Under the pieces are notes generated by a model. That model saw only the letters and a list, made by a program, of their open reading frames with translations. It was not told where the DNA came from and did no database searches. A DNA stretch of 64,000 nt, taken from NCBI GenBank assembly GCA_963746465.1, contig CAVVAY010000005.1, positions 868,001 to 932,000 of the forward strand, written 5' to 3'. This DNA is from CAVVAY01 sp963746465. Its GTDB lineage: Bacteria; Actinomycetota; Actinomycetes; JACCUZ01. Position 1 is the stretch's first letter, and each line of letters begins with the position of its first letter. Positions 44,984-52,450 of this stretch are shown piece by piece. Made by a program: the position numbers and the translations under genes.

Positions 44984-45738
44984 GCCGGCGCCACGAGGTG
45001 GATGCCGCACTCGTTCTTGCCCGAACCCGGCCAGCGGCCGGCGCGGGCGTCCTCGTCGGCGTCAGTTCGGCGGGTGCACGGGAAGCAGCCGACCGAGGCG
45101 AAGCCGTCCGAGAGCAACGGGTTGGTCAGGATGTCGTGCCGCTCCACGTAGGCGTCGACGTCGTCCTGGGTCCATCGGGCCAGGGGGTTGACCTTGACCA
45201 TGCCGTTGCGCCGGTCCCAGTCGACGACCTGGGTGCGCGACCGGGCGATCGAGTCGTCCCGCCGCAGTCCGGACGCCCAGGCGTCGTAGCCGGCCAGCGC
45301 TCGGTCCAGGGGGAGGACCTTGCGCAGGAAGCAGCACCGGTCCGGGTTTCTCCCGAACAGGTCCCGGCCGTGCTCGCCGTCCTGCTCCGGCACCGTCTGC
45401 TCGGGGCTGATGGTGATCAGGTTGATCCGGCCGCGATAGGTCGCCGCCACCGCGTCCCGCATCGTCAGGGTCTGCTCGAAGTGGTAGCCGGTGTCGAGGA
45501 ACACCACGTCGGTGCCGGGCGCGGCGCTCGCGACGAGGTCGATGAGCACGGCGTCCGCCATCGAGGAGGTGACCGCGAAGCGGCTGCCGAAGGTCCGGAC
45601 CGCCCACCGGATGATCGTCTGCGGCGACGCGTCCTCCAGCCGCCAGGCGGCCCGTCGGGCCAGCGCCTGGCGGTGCTCGGCCAGGTTCGCCGCCGGACCG
45701 TACGTCGGCATCGGGCTGATCAGGGTGTCGGTGCTCAC
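44980..45738 (-). CDS. cysH: adenylyl-sulfate (APS) reductase
   Basis: 252 aa, PP-loop fold. SSMADAVLIDLVA near residue 58 and DTGYHFEQTLTMRD near 82 bind the nucleotide; Cys-Cys near residue 134 (DRCCFLRKV) and CxxC near 217 (VGCFPCTRR) are the [4Fe-4S] ligands, which mark APS rather than PAPS reductases; the catalytic Cys is in ECGIHL near the end. It yields sulfite, with thioredoxin as donor. GTG 45738 overlaps the small zinc-ribbon gene as GTGA. Confidence 0.94.
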   Translation of the reverse strand: MSTDTLISPMPTYGPAANLAEHRQALARRAAWRLEDASPQTIIRWAVRTFGSRFAVTSSMADAVLIDLVASAAPGTDVVFLDTGYHFEQTLTMRDAVAATYRGRINLITISPEQTVPEQDGEHGRDLFGRNPDRCCFLRKVLPLDRALAGYDAWASGLRRDDSIARSRTQVVDWDRRNGMVKVNPLARWTQDDVDAYVERHDILTNPLLSDGFASVGCFPCTRRTDADEDARAGRWPGSGKNECGIHLVAPA

Positions 45739-45881
45739 GACGTCACCAGTCCGACGAGCTTGAGGGTGAACACGCGGGTGCAGGAACGGCAGTGCCAGGC
45801 GCCGTGTGTCTGCTCGTGCGGGCGGAGGTCCTCGTCGCCGCAGAACGGGCAGTAGAAGGGGACGGCCCTTGCGTCGCTCAC
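45735..45881 (-). CDS. 48-aa zinc-ribbon protein of the sulfate operon
   Basis: GTG 45881 to TGA 45735. Two CxxC pairs, FYCPFCGDED near residues 10-19 and WHCRSCTRVF near 29-38, make a zinc ribbon; an interposed HEQTHGAWH adds His. It overlaps sir upstream and cysH downstream by 4 bp each (GTGA both times), so it is clearly translated with them. I recall a small protein at this place in other actinobacterial cys operons. Possible roles are electron or metal handling for Sir/CysH; none is shown. Confidence 0.85.
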   Translation of the reverse strand: MSDARAVPFYCPFCGDEDLRPHEQTHGAWHCRSCTRVFTLKLVGLVTS

Positions 45882-47566
45882 CGGAGACTCCCTTCGTCGA
45901 CCCGGGTGACCCACTGGGCGAACCGTTCGCCGGTCCGGCGCTCGTCGGCGAACCTGCGGACGATCCGCTCGACGTAGTCCGGCAGCTCGTCGGCGGTCAC
46001 CTTGTGGCCGCGCAGCTTCCGGCCGAAGCCGGCGTCCAGGCCGAGGCCGCCGCCGAGGTGCACCTGGAAGCCCTCCACCTGGTTGCCGTCGCCGGAAAGG
46101 ACCAGCTGGCCCTTCAGGCCGATGTCGGCGACCTGGACCCGAGCGCAGGAGTTCGGGCAGCCGTTGACGTTGATCGTCAGCGGCTCGTCGAAGTCGGGCA
46201 GCCGGCGCTCCAGCTCGTCGATCAGCTTGGCGCCGCGGGCCTTGGTCTCGACGATCGCCAGCTTGCAGAACTCGATGCCCGTGCAGGCCATCGTGTTCCG
46301 CCGGAACGTGCCGGGCCGGGCCCGCAGGCCCAGGCCGGCCGCCGCGTCGACCAGCGAGTCCACCCGGTCGGCCGGGACGTCGAGGACCACCAGCTTCTGG
46401 TGTGGCGTCGTGCGGACCCGCTGCGACCCGTGCTCCTCCGCGATGTCAGCCAGCCGGGCGAGCAGGGTGCCCGAGACCCGGCCCACGGTCGGGGCGAGCC
46501 CGACGTAGTAGCGGCCGTCCTTCTGCCGGTGCACGCCGATGTGGTCCCGCGGGCCGTAGGGGACCGGCGGGGCGGGTCCGTCCGACAGTGCCCGGCCGAG
46601 GTACTCGTCCTCGAGCACCTGCCGGAACTTCTCCACGCCCCAGTCCGCGAGCAGGAACTTGAGCCGCGCCCGGGTGCGCAGCCGGCGGTAGCCGTAGTCG
46701 CGGAACACTCCCACCACGCCGGCCCAGACCTCGGGCACGTCCGCGAGCGACACCCAGGCGCCGAGCCGCTGGGCGAGCATCGGGTTGGTCGAGAGGCCGC
46801 CGCCGACCCAGAGGTCGAAGCCCGGCCCGTGCTCCGGGTGCACGACGCCGACGAACGAGATGTCGTTGACCTCGTGCTCGACGTCCTGCAGGGGCGACCC
46901 GCTGATCGCCGTCTTGAACTTGCGCGGCAGGTTGGAGAACTCCGGCGAGCCGATGAACCGCTGCTGGATCGCGTCGATGGCCGGGCTGCCGTCGAGCAGC
47001 TCGTCCGCGGCGATGCCGGCCACGGGGGAGCCGAGGATGACCCGCGGGGTGTCGCCGCAGGCCTCGGTCGTCGACAGGCCGACCGCCTCCAGCCGGCGCC
47101 AGATCTCCGGGACGTCCTCGATGCGGATCCAGTGCAGCTGGACGTTCTGCCGGTCGGTCACGTCGGCGGTGTCGCGGCCGAACTCGGTCGAGACCTCTGC
47201 GATCACCCGCAGCTGCTCGGTCGTCAGACGACCGCCGTCGATGCGGACCCGGAGCATGAAGTACTCGTCGTCGAGCTCGTGCGGCTCGAGCACGGCCGTC
47301 TTCCCGCCGTCGATGCCGGGCCGCCGCTGGGTGTAGAGCCCCCACCAGCGCAGCCGGCCGCGCAGGTCGGAGGGGTCGATCGAGGCGAAGCCCCCGTGGG
47401 AGTAGACGTTCTCGACCCTGGCGCGGACGTTCAGCCCGTCGTCGTCCTTCTTGAACCGCTCGTTGGGCGTGAGCGGCTCGAGGTGACCCAGGGCCCACTG
47501 GCCCTGGCCCCGATGTCGGGTCTGGGCAGGGGTGGTGTCGCGCGCGGCGGGTGGCTGTGCAGCCAT
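45878..47566 (-). CDS. sir: ferredoxin-dependent assimilatory sulfite reductase
   Basis: 562 aa. Reduces sulfite to sulfide with six electrons on coupled sirohaem and [4Fe-4S]. The cluster Cys are in ACTGIEFCKLA near residue 426 and NGCPNSCAR near 467. Two ferredoxin-like/sirohaem repeats are seen, with TADVTDRQNVQLHWIRIED near 130 and TTPHQKLVVLDVP near 385 as paired elements. TTEACGDTPRV and the N-terminal YSHGGF resemble the Cys/Tyr positions cross-linked in mycobacterial NirA/SirA. First structural gene of the operon, behind a leader peptide. Confidence 0.94.
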   Translation of the reverse strand: MAAQPPAARDTTPAQTRHRGQGQWALGHLEPLTPNERFKKDDDGLNVRARVENVYSHGGFASIDPSDLRGRLRWWGLYTQRRPGIDGGKTAVLEPHELDDEYFMLRVRIDGGRLTTEQLRVIAEVSTEFGRDTADVTDRQNVQLHWIRIEDVPEIWRRLEAVGLSTTEACGDTPRVILGSPVAGIAADELLDGSPAIDAIQQRFIGSPEFSNLPRKFKTAISGSPLQDVEHEVNDISFVGVVHPEHGPGFDLWVGGGLSTNPMLAQRLGAWVSLADVPEVWAGVVGVFRDYGYRRLRTRARLKFLLADWGVEKFRQVLEDEYLGRALSDGPAPPVPYGPRDHIGVHRQKDGRYYVGLAPTVGRVSGTLLARLADIAEEHGSQRVRTTPHQKLVVLDVPADRVDSLVDAAAGLGLRARPGTFRRNTMACTGIEFCKLAIVETKARGAKLIDELERRLPDFDEPLTINVNGCPNSCARVQVADIGLKGQLVLSGDGNQVEGFQVHLGGGLGLDAGFGRKLRGHKVTADELPDYVERIVRRFADERRTGERFAQWVTRVDEGSLR

Positions 47567-47676
47567 GTCAGGGAAGCTCTCCGGCTAGGGAGGCACGAGG
47601 TCGTACGCCGGGGAGGCTGCCGAGGGGCAGCGGTCAGAGCCGGCGGGACCGCGCGCCGACGAACAGGGGCGGCGGG

Positions 47677-47760
47677 TCAGCCGCGCATACAGACCGCGCT
47701 CGACACGTGACCGAAGTCGACGTGGAGCCGTGCGACGAGAGGCGCACCTGCGGCAGTCAT
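47677..47760 (-). CDS. 27-aa actinobacterial leader peptide ahead of the sulfate operon
   Basis: ATG 47760 to TGA 47677. The peptide ends LVARLHVDFGHVSSAVCMRG. The pattern RxHVDxxxVSSAxC is that of the short putative leader peptides found before sulfur and cysteine genes in actinobacteria. A Cys codon close to the stop suggests ribosome-based sensing of cysteine supply, 111 bp upstream of sir. A GACACT box lies 8 nt before the ATG, so this message too may be leaderless. Confidence 0.8.
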   Translation of the reverse strand: MTAAGAPLVARLHVDFGHVSSAVCMRG

Positions 47761-47822
47761 GTGAACAGAGTGTCACGCGTCTCAGGAACGCGCTTCCCGC
47801 GTCCCACCATGCGGGACCGCCC

Positions 47823-49439
47823 TCAGCCGAGCGCGGGGGTGGCCCGGGCCACGATCGCGGCGGTGTCCAGGCCGGGCGGCAGCGTGCCGAGCGCCTGGCC
47901 GTGGTCACCGGCGAGCCGCGAGGCGCAGAAGGCGTCCGCGACGTACGCCGGGGAGTGCCGGACCAGCAGCGAGCCCTGCAGCACCAGGGCCATCGACTCG
48001 ACCAGCCGCCGGGCCGATGCCTCGTCCGCCGTCACCAGGTCCTTGCCGAGCCGGTCGGCCGCGGCGTCCAGCCTCCGGTCCGCACCGCGGGCCAGTGCGA
48101 CCTCGGTCTGCAGCGCTTCGACCGCAGCCGGCTCCCGGGCCAGGGCGCGCAGCACGTCCAGCGCGTTGACGTTGCCCGAGCCCTCCCAGATCGAGTTCAG
48201 CGGTGCCTCCCGGTACAGCCGGGGCAGCCCGCTCTCCTCGACGTACCCGTTGCCGCCCAGGCACTCCAGCGCCTCGCCGACGACCGTCGGGGCTCTCTTG
48301 CACACCCAGTACTTGCCCACGGCCACCGCCAGCCGGCGCAGCTCCCGCTCACCGGTGTCGAGCACGTCGGCCAGCCGCAGGGCCAGCGCGGTGGCCGCCT
48401 CGGACTCGACGGCGAGGTCGGCCAGCACGTTCTGCATCAGCGGCTTGTCGGCGAGCAGCCCGCCGAACGCCCGGCGGTGAGCCGCGTGGTGGGTGGCCTG
48501 CGCGACCGCCTGACGCATCAGTGCAGTCGAGCCGAGTACGCAGTCCAGCCGGGTCGCGGACACCATCTCGATGATGGTGCGCACGCCGCGACCCTCGTCG
48601 CCGAGCCGCTGCGCCCACGTGCCGTCGAGCTCCACCTCGGACGAGGCGTTCGACCGGTTGCCCAGCTTGTCCTTGAGACGCTGCAGCCGGAAGGTGTTGC
48701 GGGTGCCGTCCGGCAGCACCCGCGGGACCACGAAGCAGGTCAGGCCGCCGGGGGCCTGGGCCAGCACCAGGAACAGGTCGCACATCGGTGCCGAGCAGAA
48801 CCACTTGTGCCCGGTGAGCAGGTACTCGCCGGCGGCCGCCAACGGCTCGGCCCGGGTGGTGTTGGCCCGGACGTCGGAGCCGCCCTGCTTCTCGGTCATC
48901 CCCATGCCGGCCAGCAGCCCGGCCTTGGTGCCCGGCGCCCGCAGCCCGGGGTCGTAGGTGGTGGACGACAGCCCCGGCTCCCACGCCGCCGCCAGGGCAG
49001 GGTCGGTGCGCAGAGCCGGTACGGCGGCGTACGTCATCGACACCGGGCAGCCGTGGCCGGCCTCGACCTGTGACCACACGACGAAGCCGGCCGCCCGGCG
49101 CACGTGACCGCCCGCGGCGGCCGACCAGGCCGCCGCGTGCAGCCCGGCGCCGACGGCGACGTCGAGCAAGGCGTGCCAGGACGGGTGGAAGTCGACCTCG
49201 TCGACCCGATGGCCGTAGCGGTCGTGGGTGCGGAGCACCGGCGGGTTCGCGTTCGCCTCGACGCCCCAGCGTTGCGTGTCCTCGCTGCCGGCCCGGCAGC
49301 CCAGAGCGGCCAGGTCGGACAGCTGGTCCGACCCGGCGTACCGCTCGACGGCCTCGACGAGGGCGCGGTCGGTGCCGAACACGTCGTGGCCGACCAGCGG
49401 CGGAGGCTGGTTCGTGACCTCATGGGTCGGGCCGCTCAT
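47823..49439 (-). CDS. AidB-like acyl-CoA dehydrogenase family protein
   Basis: 538 aa flavoprotein. The N-terminal part has PPLVGHDVFGTDRALVEAV; the core has GMGMTEKQGGSDVRANTT near residues 180-197, GHKWFCSAPMCDLFLVLAQ near 210 and a GNGYVEESGLPRLYREAPLN block near 400 typical of AidB, the DNA-alkylation-response branch. AidB binds DNA and may protect it from alkylation; whether it acts on acyl-CoA is unclear. ATG 49439 lies 7 nt after TACGGT on the minus strand, which overlaps the opposite promoter of the brkB gene. Confidence 0.9.
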   Translation of the reverse strand: MSGPTHEVTNQPPPLVGHDVFGTDRALVEAVERYAGSDQLSDLAALGCRAGSEDTQRWGVEANANPPVLRTHDRYGHRVDEVDFHPSWHALLDVAVGAGLHAAAWSAAAGGHVRRAAGFVVWSQVEAGHGCPVSMTYAAVPALRTDPALAAAWEPGLSSTTYDPGLRAPGTKAGLLAGMGMTEKQGGSDVRANTTRAEPLAAAGEYLLTGHKWFCSAPMCDLFLVLAQAPGGLTCFVVPRVLPDGTRNTFRLQRLKDKLGNRSNASSEVELDGTWAQRLGDEGRGVRTIIEMVSATRLDCVLGSTALMRQAVAQATHHAAHRRAFGGLLADKPLMQNVLADLAVESEAATALALRLADVLDTGERELRRLAVAVGKYWVCKRAPTVVGEALECLGGNGYVEESGLPRLYREAPLNSIWEGSGNVNALDVLRALAREPAAVEALQTEVALARGADRRLDAAADRLGKDLVTADEASARRLVESMALVLQGSLLVRHSPAYVADAFCASRLAGDHGQALGTLPPGLDTAAIVARATPALG

Positions 49440-49445
49440 GTGGCC

Positions 49446-49452
49446 TACCGTA
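49446..49452. promoter_or_regulatory. overlapping face-to-face -10 boxes of two divergent leaderless genes
   Basis: Plus strand TACCGT (49446-49451) is 6 nt before the GTG at 49458. Minus strand TACGGT (49447-49452) is 7 nt before the ATG at 49439. The two hexamers share five base pairs, so both promoters cannot be open at once. Confidence 0.5.
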
Positions 49453-49457
49453 GAGGG

Positions 49458-50501
49458 GTGGCCGCGGGGACCGAGCGCATCAAGCAGGCCGGTTCCGAGC
49501 ACGAGCCGGTCGGGCTCGCGCGCGCCGCGTCCGTCTTCTGGAGGCTGACGAAGGAGACCACCAAGGTCTGCTTCCGGTACCGGGTGACCGGCCTCGCCGC
49601 CGAGGCAGGGTTCTTCCTCCTGCTGTCGCTGCCGCCACTGGTCCTCGCTCTGGTCGGCGGGGTGGGGTACCTCCGCGACTGGCTCGGGGCGGATGCCGTC
49701 CAGGAGGTGCAGGACCGGATCATCGACCTCTCGTCCGAGGTCCTCACCGCGGACAGCGTCAACGAGGTGATCACTCCCACCCTCAAGGACGTCTTTCGCG
49801 GCGGCCGCTTCGACCTGATCTCGATCGGATTCCTGATTGCGCTGTGGTCGGGCTCCCGTGCGCTGAATGTGTTCATCGACACGATCTCGATCATGTACGG
49901 GCTCGGTGGCCGCCGAGGCATCATCCGCACCCGGGTCCTGTCGTTCACGCTCTACGTCCTGGCCATGCTGGTGGGCTCGGTGGTCATCCCCCTGGTGCTT
50001 GCCGGTCCTGAGCTGCTCGGCCGGGCGCTGCCAGAACAAGTCGGCTGGCTGGACCGGCTGTACTGGCCCGTCGCTTCACTGCTCTCGGTGGTGTCGTTGA
50101 CCTCGCTGTTCCACGTGAGCGTGCCGGTGCGGACGCCGTGGCGGCGCGATCTCCCGGGAGCCCTGCTCACCTTGGTGATCTGGTTCGCCGGCAGCTTCCT
50201 GGTCCGCTGGATCATCTCCATCTCGGTCGGCGGGACGTCGATCTACGGTCCGCTGGCCGCACCCATCGTCCTGATGATCTGGCTCTACGTGCTGGCCATC
50301 GCGGTGCTGATCGGCGCTGCGTTCAACGCGGCGGTCGAGTCGGTGTGGCCACGGCGGGAGATAACCGAGGCCCGCGAGAGCCGGCAACCGGCGACGCCGG
50401 ACACCAAGCCCGGTCCGGGTTATGACACCGGCGAGGTCGAGCTGCCTCCGAACCGGCCGCCGGCGAAAAATCCGTTGGCCGGGTCGCACGACCCCCGCTA
50501 G
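49458..50501 (+). CDS. YihY/BrkB-family membrane protein
   Basis: 347 aa with six membrane segments. Family features are the opening FRYRVTGLAAEAGFFLLLSLPP near residues 35-56, GFLIALWSGSRALNVFIDTISIMYG near 120-145, and PWRRDLPGALLTLVIWFAGS near 215. The last 50 residues are a polar, Pro-rich cytosolic tail. Members were once called RNase BN; their real function is unknown. GTG 49458 is leaderless (TACCGT, 6 nt). It ends in TAG that also forms part of the promoter of the next transcript. Confidence 0.9.
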   Translation: MAAGTERIKQAGSEHEPVGLARAASVFWRLTKETTKVCFRYRVTGLAAEAGFFLLLSLPPLVLALVGGVGYLRDWLGADAVQEVQDRIIDLSSEVLTADSVNEVITPTLKDVFRGGRFDLISIGFLIALWSGSRALNVFIDTISIMYGLGGRRGIIRTRVLSFTLYVLAMLVGSVVIPLVLAGPELLGRALPEQVGWLDRLYWPVASLLSVVSLTSLFHVSVPVRTPWRRDLPGALLTLVIWFAGSFLVRWIISISVGGTSIYGPLAAPIVLMIWLYVLAIAVLIGAAFNAAVESVWPRREITEARESRQPATPDTKPGPGYDTGEVELPPNRPPAKNPLAGSHDPR

Positions 50502-50504
50502 CCT
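50475..50504 (+). promoter_or_regulatory. candidate promoter of the uORF-rsgA transcript
   Basis: TTGGCC (50475-50480), 18-bp spacer, TAGCCT (50499-50504). The -10 contains the brkB stop codon. Start of transcription would be near 50511, about 33 nt before the 15-aa reading frame. Confidence 0.45.
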
Positions 50505-50543
50505 CGCTGCCAACCGTCCGCCACGCACCCCGGGAGGAAAGCC

Positions 50544-50591
50544 ATGAGCGTCGTCGTCCGCGCCTGCCCGCTCCTCCCCGGTGCCTGCTGA
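50544..50591 (+). CDS. 15-aa upstream reading frame before rsgA
   Basis: ATG 50544 to TGA 50591 encodes MSVVVRACPLLPGAC. It has a better ribosome site (GGGAGGAAA, about 5 nt away) than rsgA itself and carries two Cys, one right before the stop. It ends 52 nt before the rsgA TTG. A leader peptide controlling rsgA is a reasonable reading, but I know no matching family. Confidence 0.5.
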   Translation: MSVVVRACPLLPGAC

Positions 50592-50643
50592 CCCCACTGA
50601 TCGCGGTAGGGCACCTTCCACTCACCTCGAAGGGCCTCCTGCC

Positions 50644-51756
50644 TTGTCTGGAACCGATCGCACCTCGCCCGAGAACTCCGAGCACCCGCTCGACCTGACC
50701 GCCCTCGGCTGGGACGACTCCTTCGCCGAGTCCTTCGCCCCGTACGCCGCCGAGCACACGCCCGCGCGGGTCAGCCGGGTCGACCGCGGCGCGTGCGACG
50801 CCCTCGCCGCCGACGGACCGCTCCGGCTCACCTTCTCCGGAGCCCTGCTGTCCGCCGGCGCGGCCGACCCGGTCGCCTATCCGTGCGTCGGCGACTGGGT
50901 AGCCGCGCGCACCTGGCCCGACGGCCGGGTGACGGCCGAGGCGGTGCTGCCCCGGCGTACCGCGTTCGTCCGGGCCAACGTCACCCCTGGCACCTCGCAC
51001 GGCCAGGTGCTGGCCACCAACGTCGACCTCGCCGTCGTCGTCGAGGGGCTGCACCCCGAGCCGGACCTCGGCCGGATCGAGCGGTTCCTCGCGCTGGCCT
51101 GGGAGAGCGGCGCCACCCCGCTGGTGGTGCTGACCAAGGCGGACCTGGTGCCCGATGCCGAGCAGTTCCGCGCCGATGTCGCGGCGGCCGCCCCGGGCGT
51201 CGACGTGCTGACGGTCAGCTCCACGACCGGTGAGGGGCTCGACGAGGTCCGCGCCCACGTCGTCCCCGGCCGGACGCTGGCGCTGCTCGGCCCCTCCGGC
51301 GCCGGCAAGTCGACGCTGACCAACGCGCTGAGCGGCGAGGTGGTGATGTTCACCCGCGCGCTGCGGGCAGACGGCAAGGGGCGGCACACGACAGTGCACC
51401 GCGAGCTGGTCCTGCTGCCCGGCGGGGGACTTGTCGTCGACACCCCGGGGCTGCGCAGCGTCGGGCTGACCGACGTCAGCGAGTCGTTGGAGCTCGTCTT
51501 CGCCGACGTCGAGGAGCTGGCCGCGCAGTGCCGGTTCGGCGACTGCGCGCACCAGTCCGAGCCCGGTTGCGCGGTGCGTGCGGCGCTGGACTCCGGCGAG
51601 CTCCCTGAGCGCCGTTGGGAGAGCTACGTCAAGCTGCAGCGGGAGGCGAGGTACATGGCGATGCGCCACGACGCCCGGCTGCGCGCCGAGGAGCGGTCGA
51701 GGTGGAAGCGGATCACCAAGGAGTACCGCAACCGGCCGGGCAGCATCCGGCCCTAG
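50644..51756 (+). CDS. rsgA: ribosome small-subunit-dependent GTPase RsgA
   Basis: About 370 aa. An OB fold (to about residue 90) is followed by a circularly permuted GTPase: G4 LTKADLVPDAE near residue 162 comes before G1 GPSGAGKSTLTN near 218 and G3 DTPGLRS near 265. The C-terminal zinc knuckle is CRFGDCAHQSEPGC. It checks 30S subunit maturation. Start is uncertain: TTG 50644 is chosen (AAGGG about 10 nt upstream); GTG 50581 would overlap the small upstream frame and has no ribosome site. Confidence 0.92.
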   Translation: MSGTDRTSPENSEHPLDLTALGWDDSFAESFAPYAAEHTPARVSRVDRGACDALAADGPLRLTFSGALLSAGAADPVAYPCVGDWVAARTWPDGRVTAEAVLPRRTAFVRANVTPGTSHGQVLATNVDLAVVVEGLHPEPDLGRIERFLALAWESGATPLVVLTKADLVPDAEQFRADVAAAAPGVDVLTVSSTTGEGLDEVRAHVVPGRTLALLGPSGAGKSTLTNALSGEVVMFTRALRADGKGRHTTVHRELVLLPGGGLVVDTPGLRSVGLTDVSESLELVFADVEELAAQCRFGDCAHQSEPGCAVRAALDSGELPERRWESYVKLQREARYMAMRHDARLRAEERSRWKRITKEYRNRPGSIRP

Positions 51757-51760
51757 CTAG

Positions 51761-51827
51761 CACGCTTTCGAATCAACCACGCTTTTGAATCAACCACGCT
51801 TTGAATCAACCACGCCTTTGAATCAAC
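51761..51827. repeat. four tandem 16-17-bp repeats between convergent genes
   Basis: Units start at 51761, 51778, 51795 and 51811 and read CACGCTTTTGAATCAAC with small changes (one base lost in unit 3, single substitutions in 1 and 4). They are AT-richer than their surroundings. The fourth unit contains the stop codon of the phosphatase on the minus strand; rsgA ends 4 bp before the first. Confidence 0.9.
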
Positions 51828-52416
51828 ACAGCGTCCCGGTGTGGTTCCAGTGCAGCACCGCGGGGGTGTCCCGCTCCCAGCCGAGCACCGACACCGAGGC
51901 GGTCGACAGCGCCAGGTGCGCGCCGTCGGCCACCTCGAGGCCGAGCCAGCGGGCACCGAGCACCCGGGAGAAGTGCCCGTGCGAGAACGCCAGCACCGGA
52001 CCGTCCACCGAGCGCACCAGCTCGATGACCCGGTCGGCCCTGGCCCCGACGGCCGCCGCCGTCTCGCCGCCGGCCGGGCCGTCCTGCCACACGGTCCAGC
52101 CGGGTCGGGACTCCCGGATCTGGGGCGTGGTGAGTCCCTCGTCCGCGCCGTAGTCCCACTCCCGCAGGCCGTCGAGTGGCTCCGCAGGCCGGTAGCCGGC
52201 CAGTGCCGCGGTGCGGGTGGCCCGCAGCAGGGGACTGGTCAGCACCCGGTCGAAGGACGTACCGGCCAGCTTCTCGGCGACCGACCGCGCCGCCTCGACT
52301 CCGGCCTCGGTGAGGTCCAGGTCGGTGTGGCTGGTGTGCCGCCCGTTGGCGCTCCACTCGGTCTCGCCGTGCCGCACCAGCCAGAGCTGGGACGCCGGCG
52401 CTGCGGGGTTCGTCAC
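51823..52416 (-). CDS. histidine phosphatase (phosphoglycerate-mutase-like) protein
   Basis: 197 aa. The phospho-accepting His is in LWLVRHGETEWSANGRH near residues 11-27, the second catalytic set appears as LREWDYGADEGLTTPQIRE near 84 and LAFSHGHFSRVLGARWLGL near 145. Members dephosphorylate small metabolites; the substrate is not predictable. GTG 52416 lies 6 nt after TACCGT (reverse strand, 52423-52428), leaderless. It diverges from the flavin oxidoreductase with 34 bp between starts, and its stop lies in a tandem repeat. Confidence 0.9.
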   Translation of the reverse strand: MTNPAAPASQLWLVRHGETEWSANGRHTSHTDLDLTEAGVEAARSVAEKLAGTSFDRVLTSPLLRATRTAALAGYRPAEPLDGLREWDYGADEGLTTPQIRESRPGWTVWQDGPAGGETAAAVGARADRVIELVRSVDGPVLAFSHGHFSRVLGARWLGLEVADGAHLALSTASVSVLGWERDTPAVLHWNHTGTLC

Positions 52417-52450
52417 AGCCGCACGGTACCCACCGGGGCAGGATGGACCC

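Noticed and set aside
43229..45151. Long plus-strand open frame opposite cbiX, cysG and cysH
   Set aside because: Arg/Gly/Pro-rich shadow of three well-supported genes with overlapping starts and stops.
51761..51827. Short repeat array as a possible CRISPR
   Set aside because: Units are directly adjacent with no spacers and no cas genes are present.
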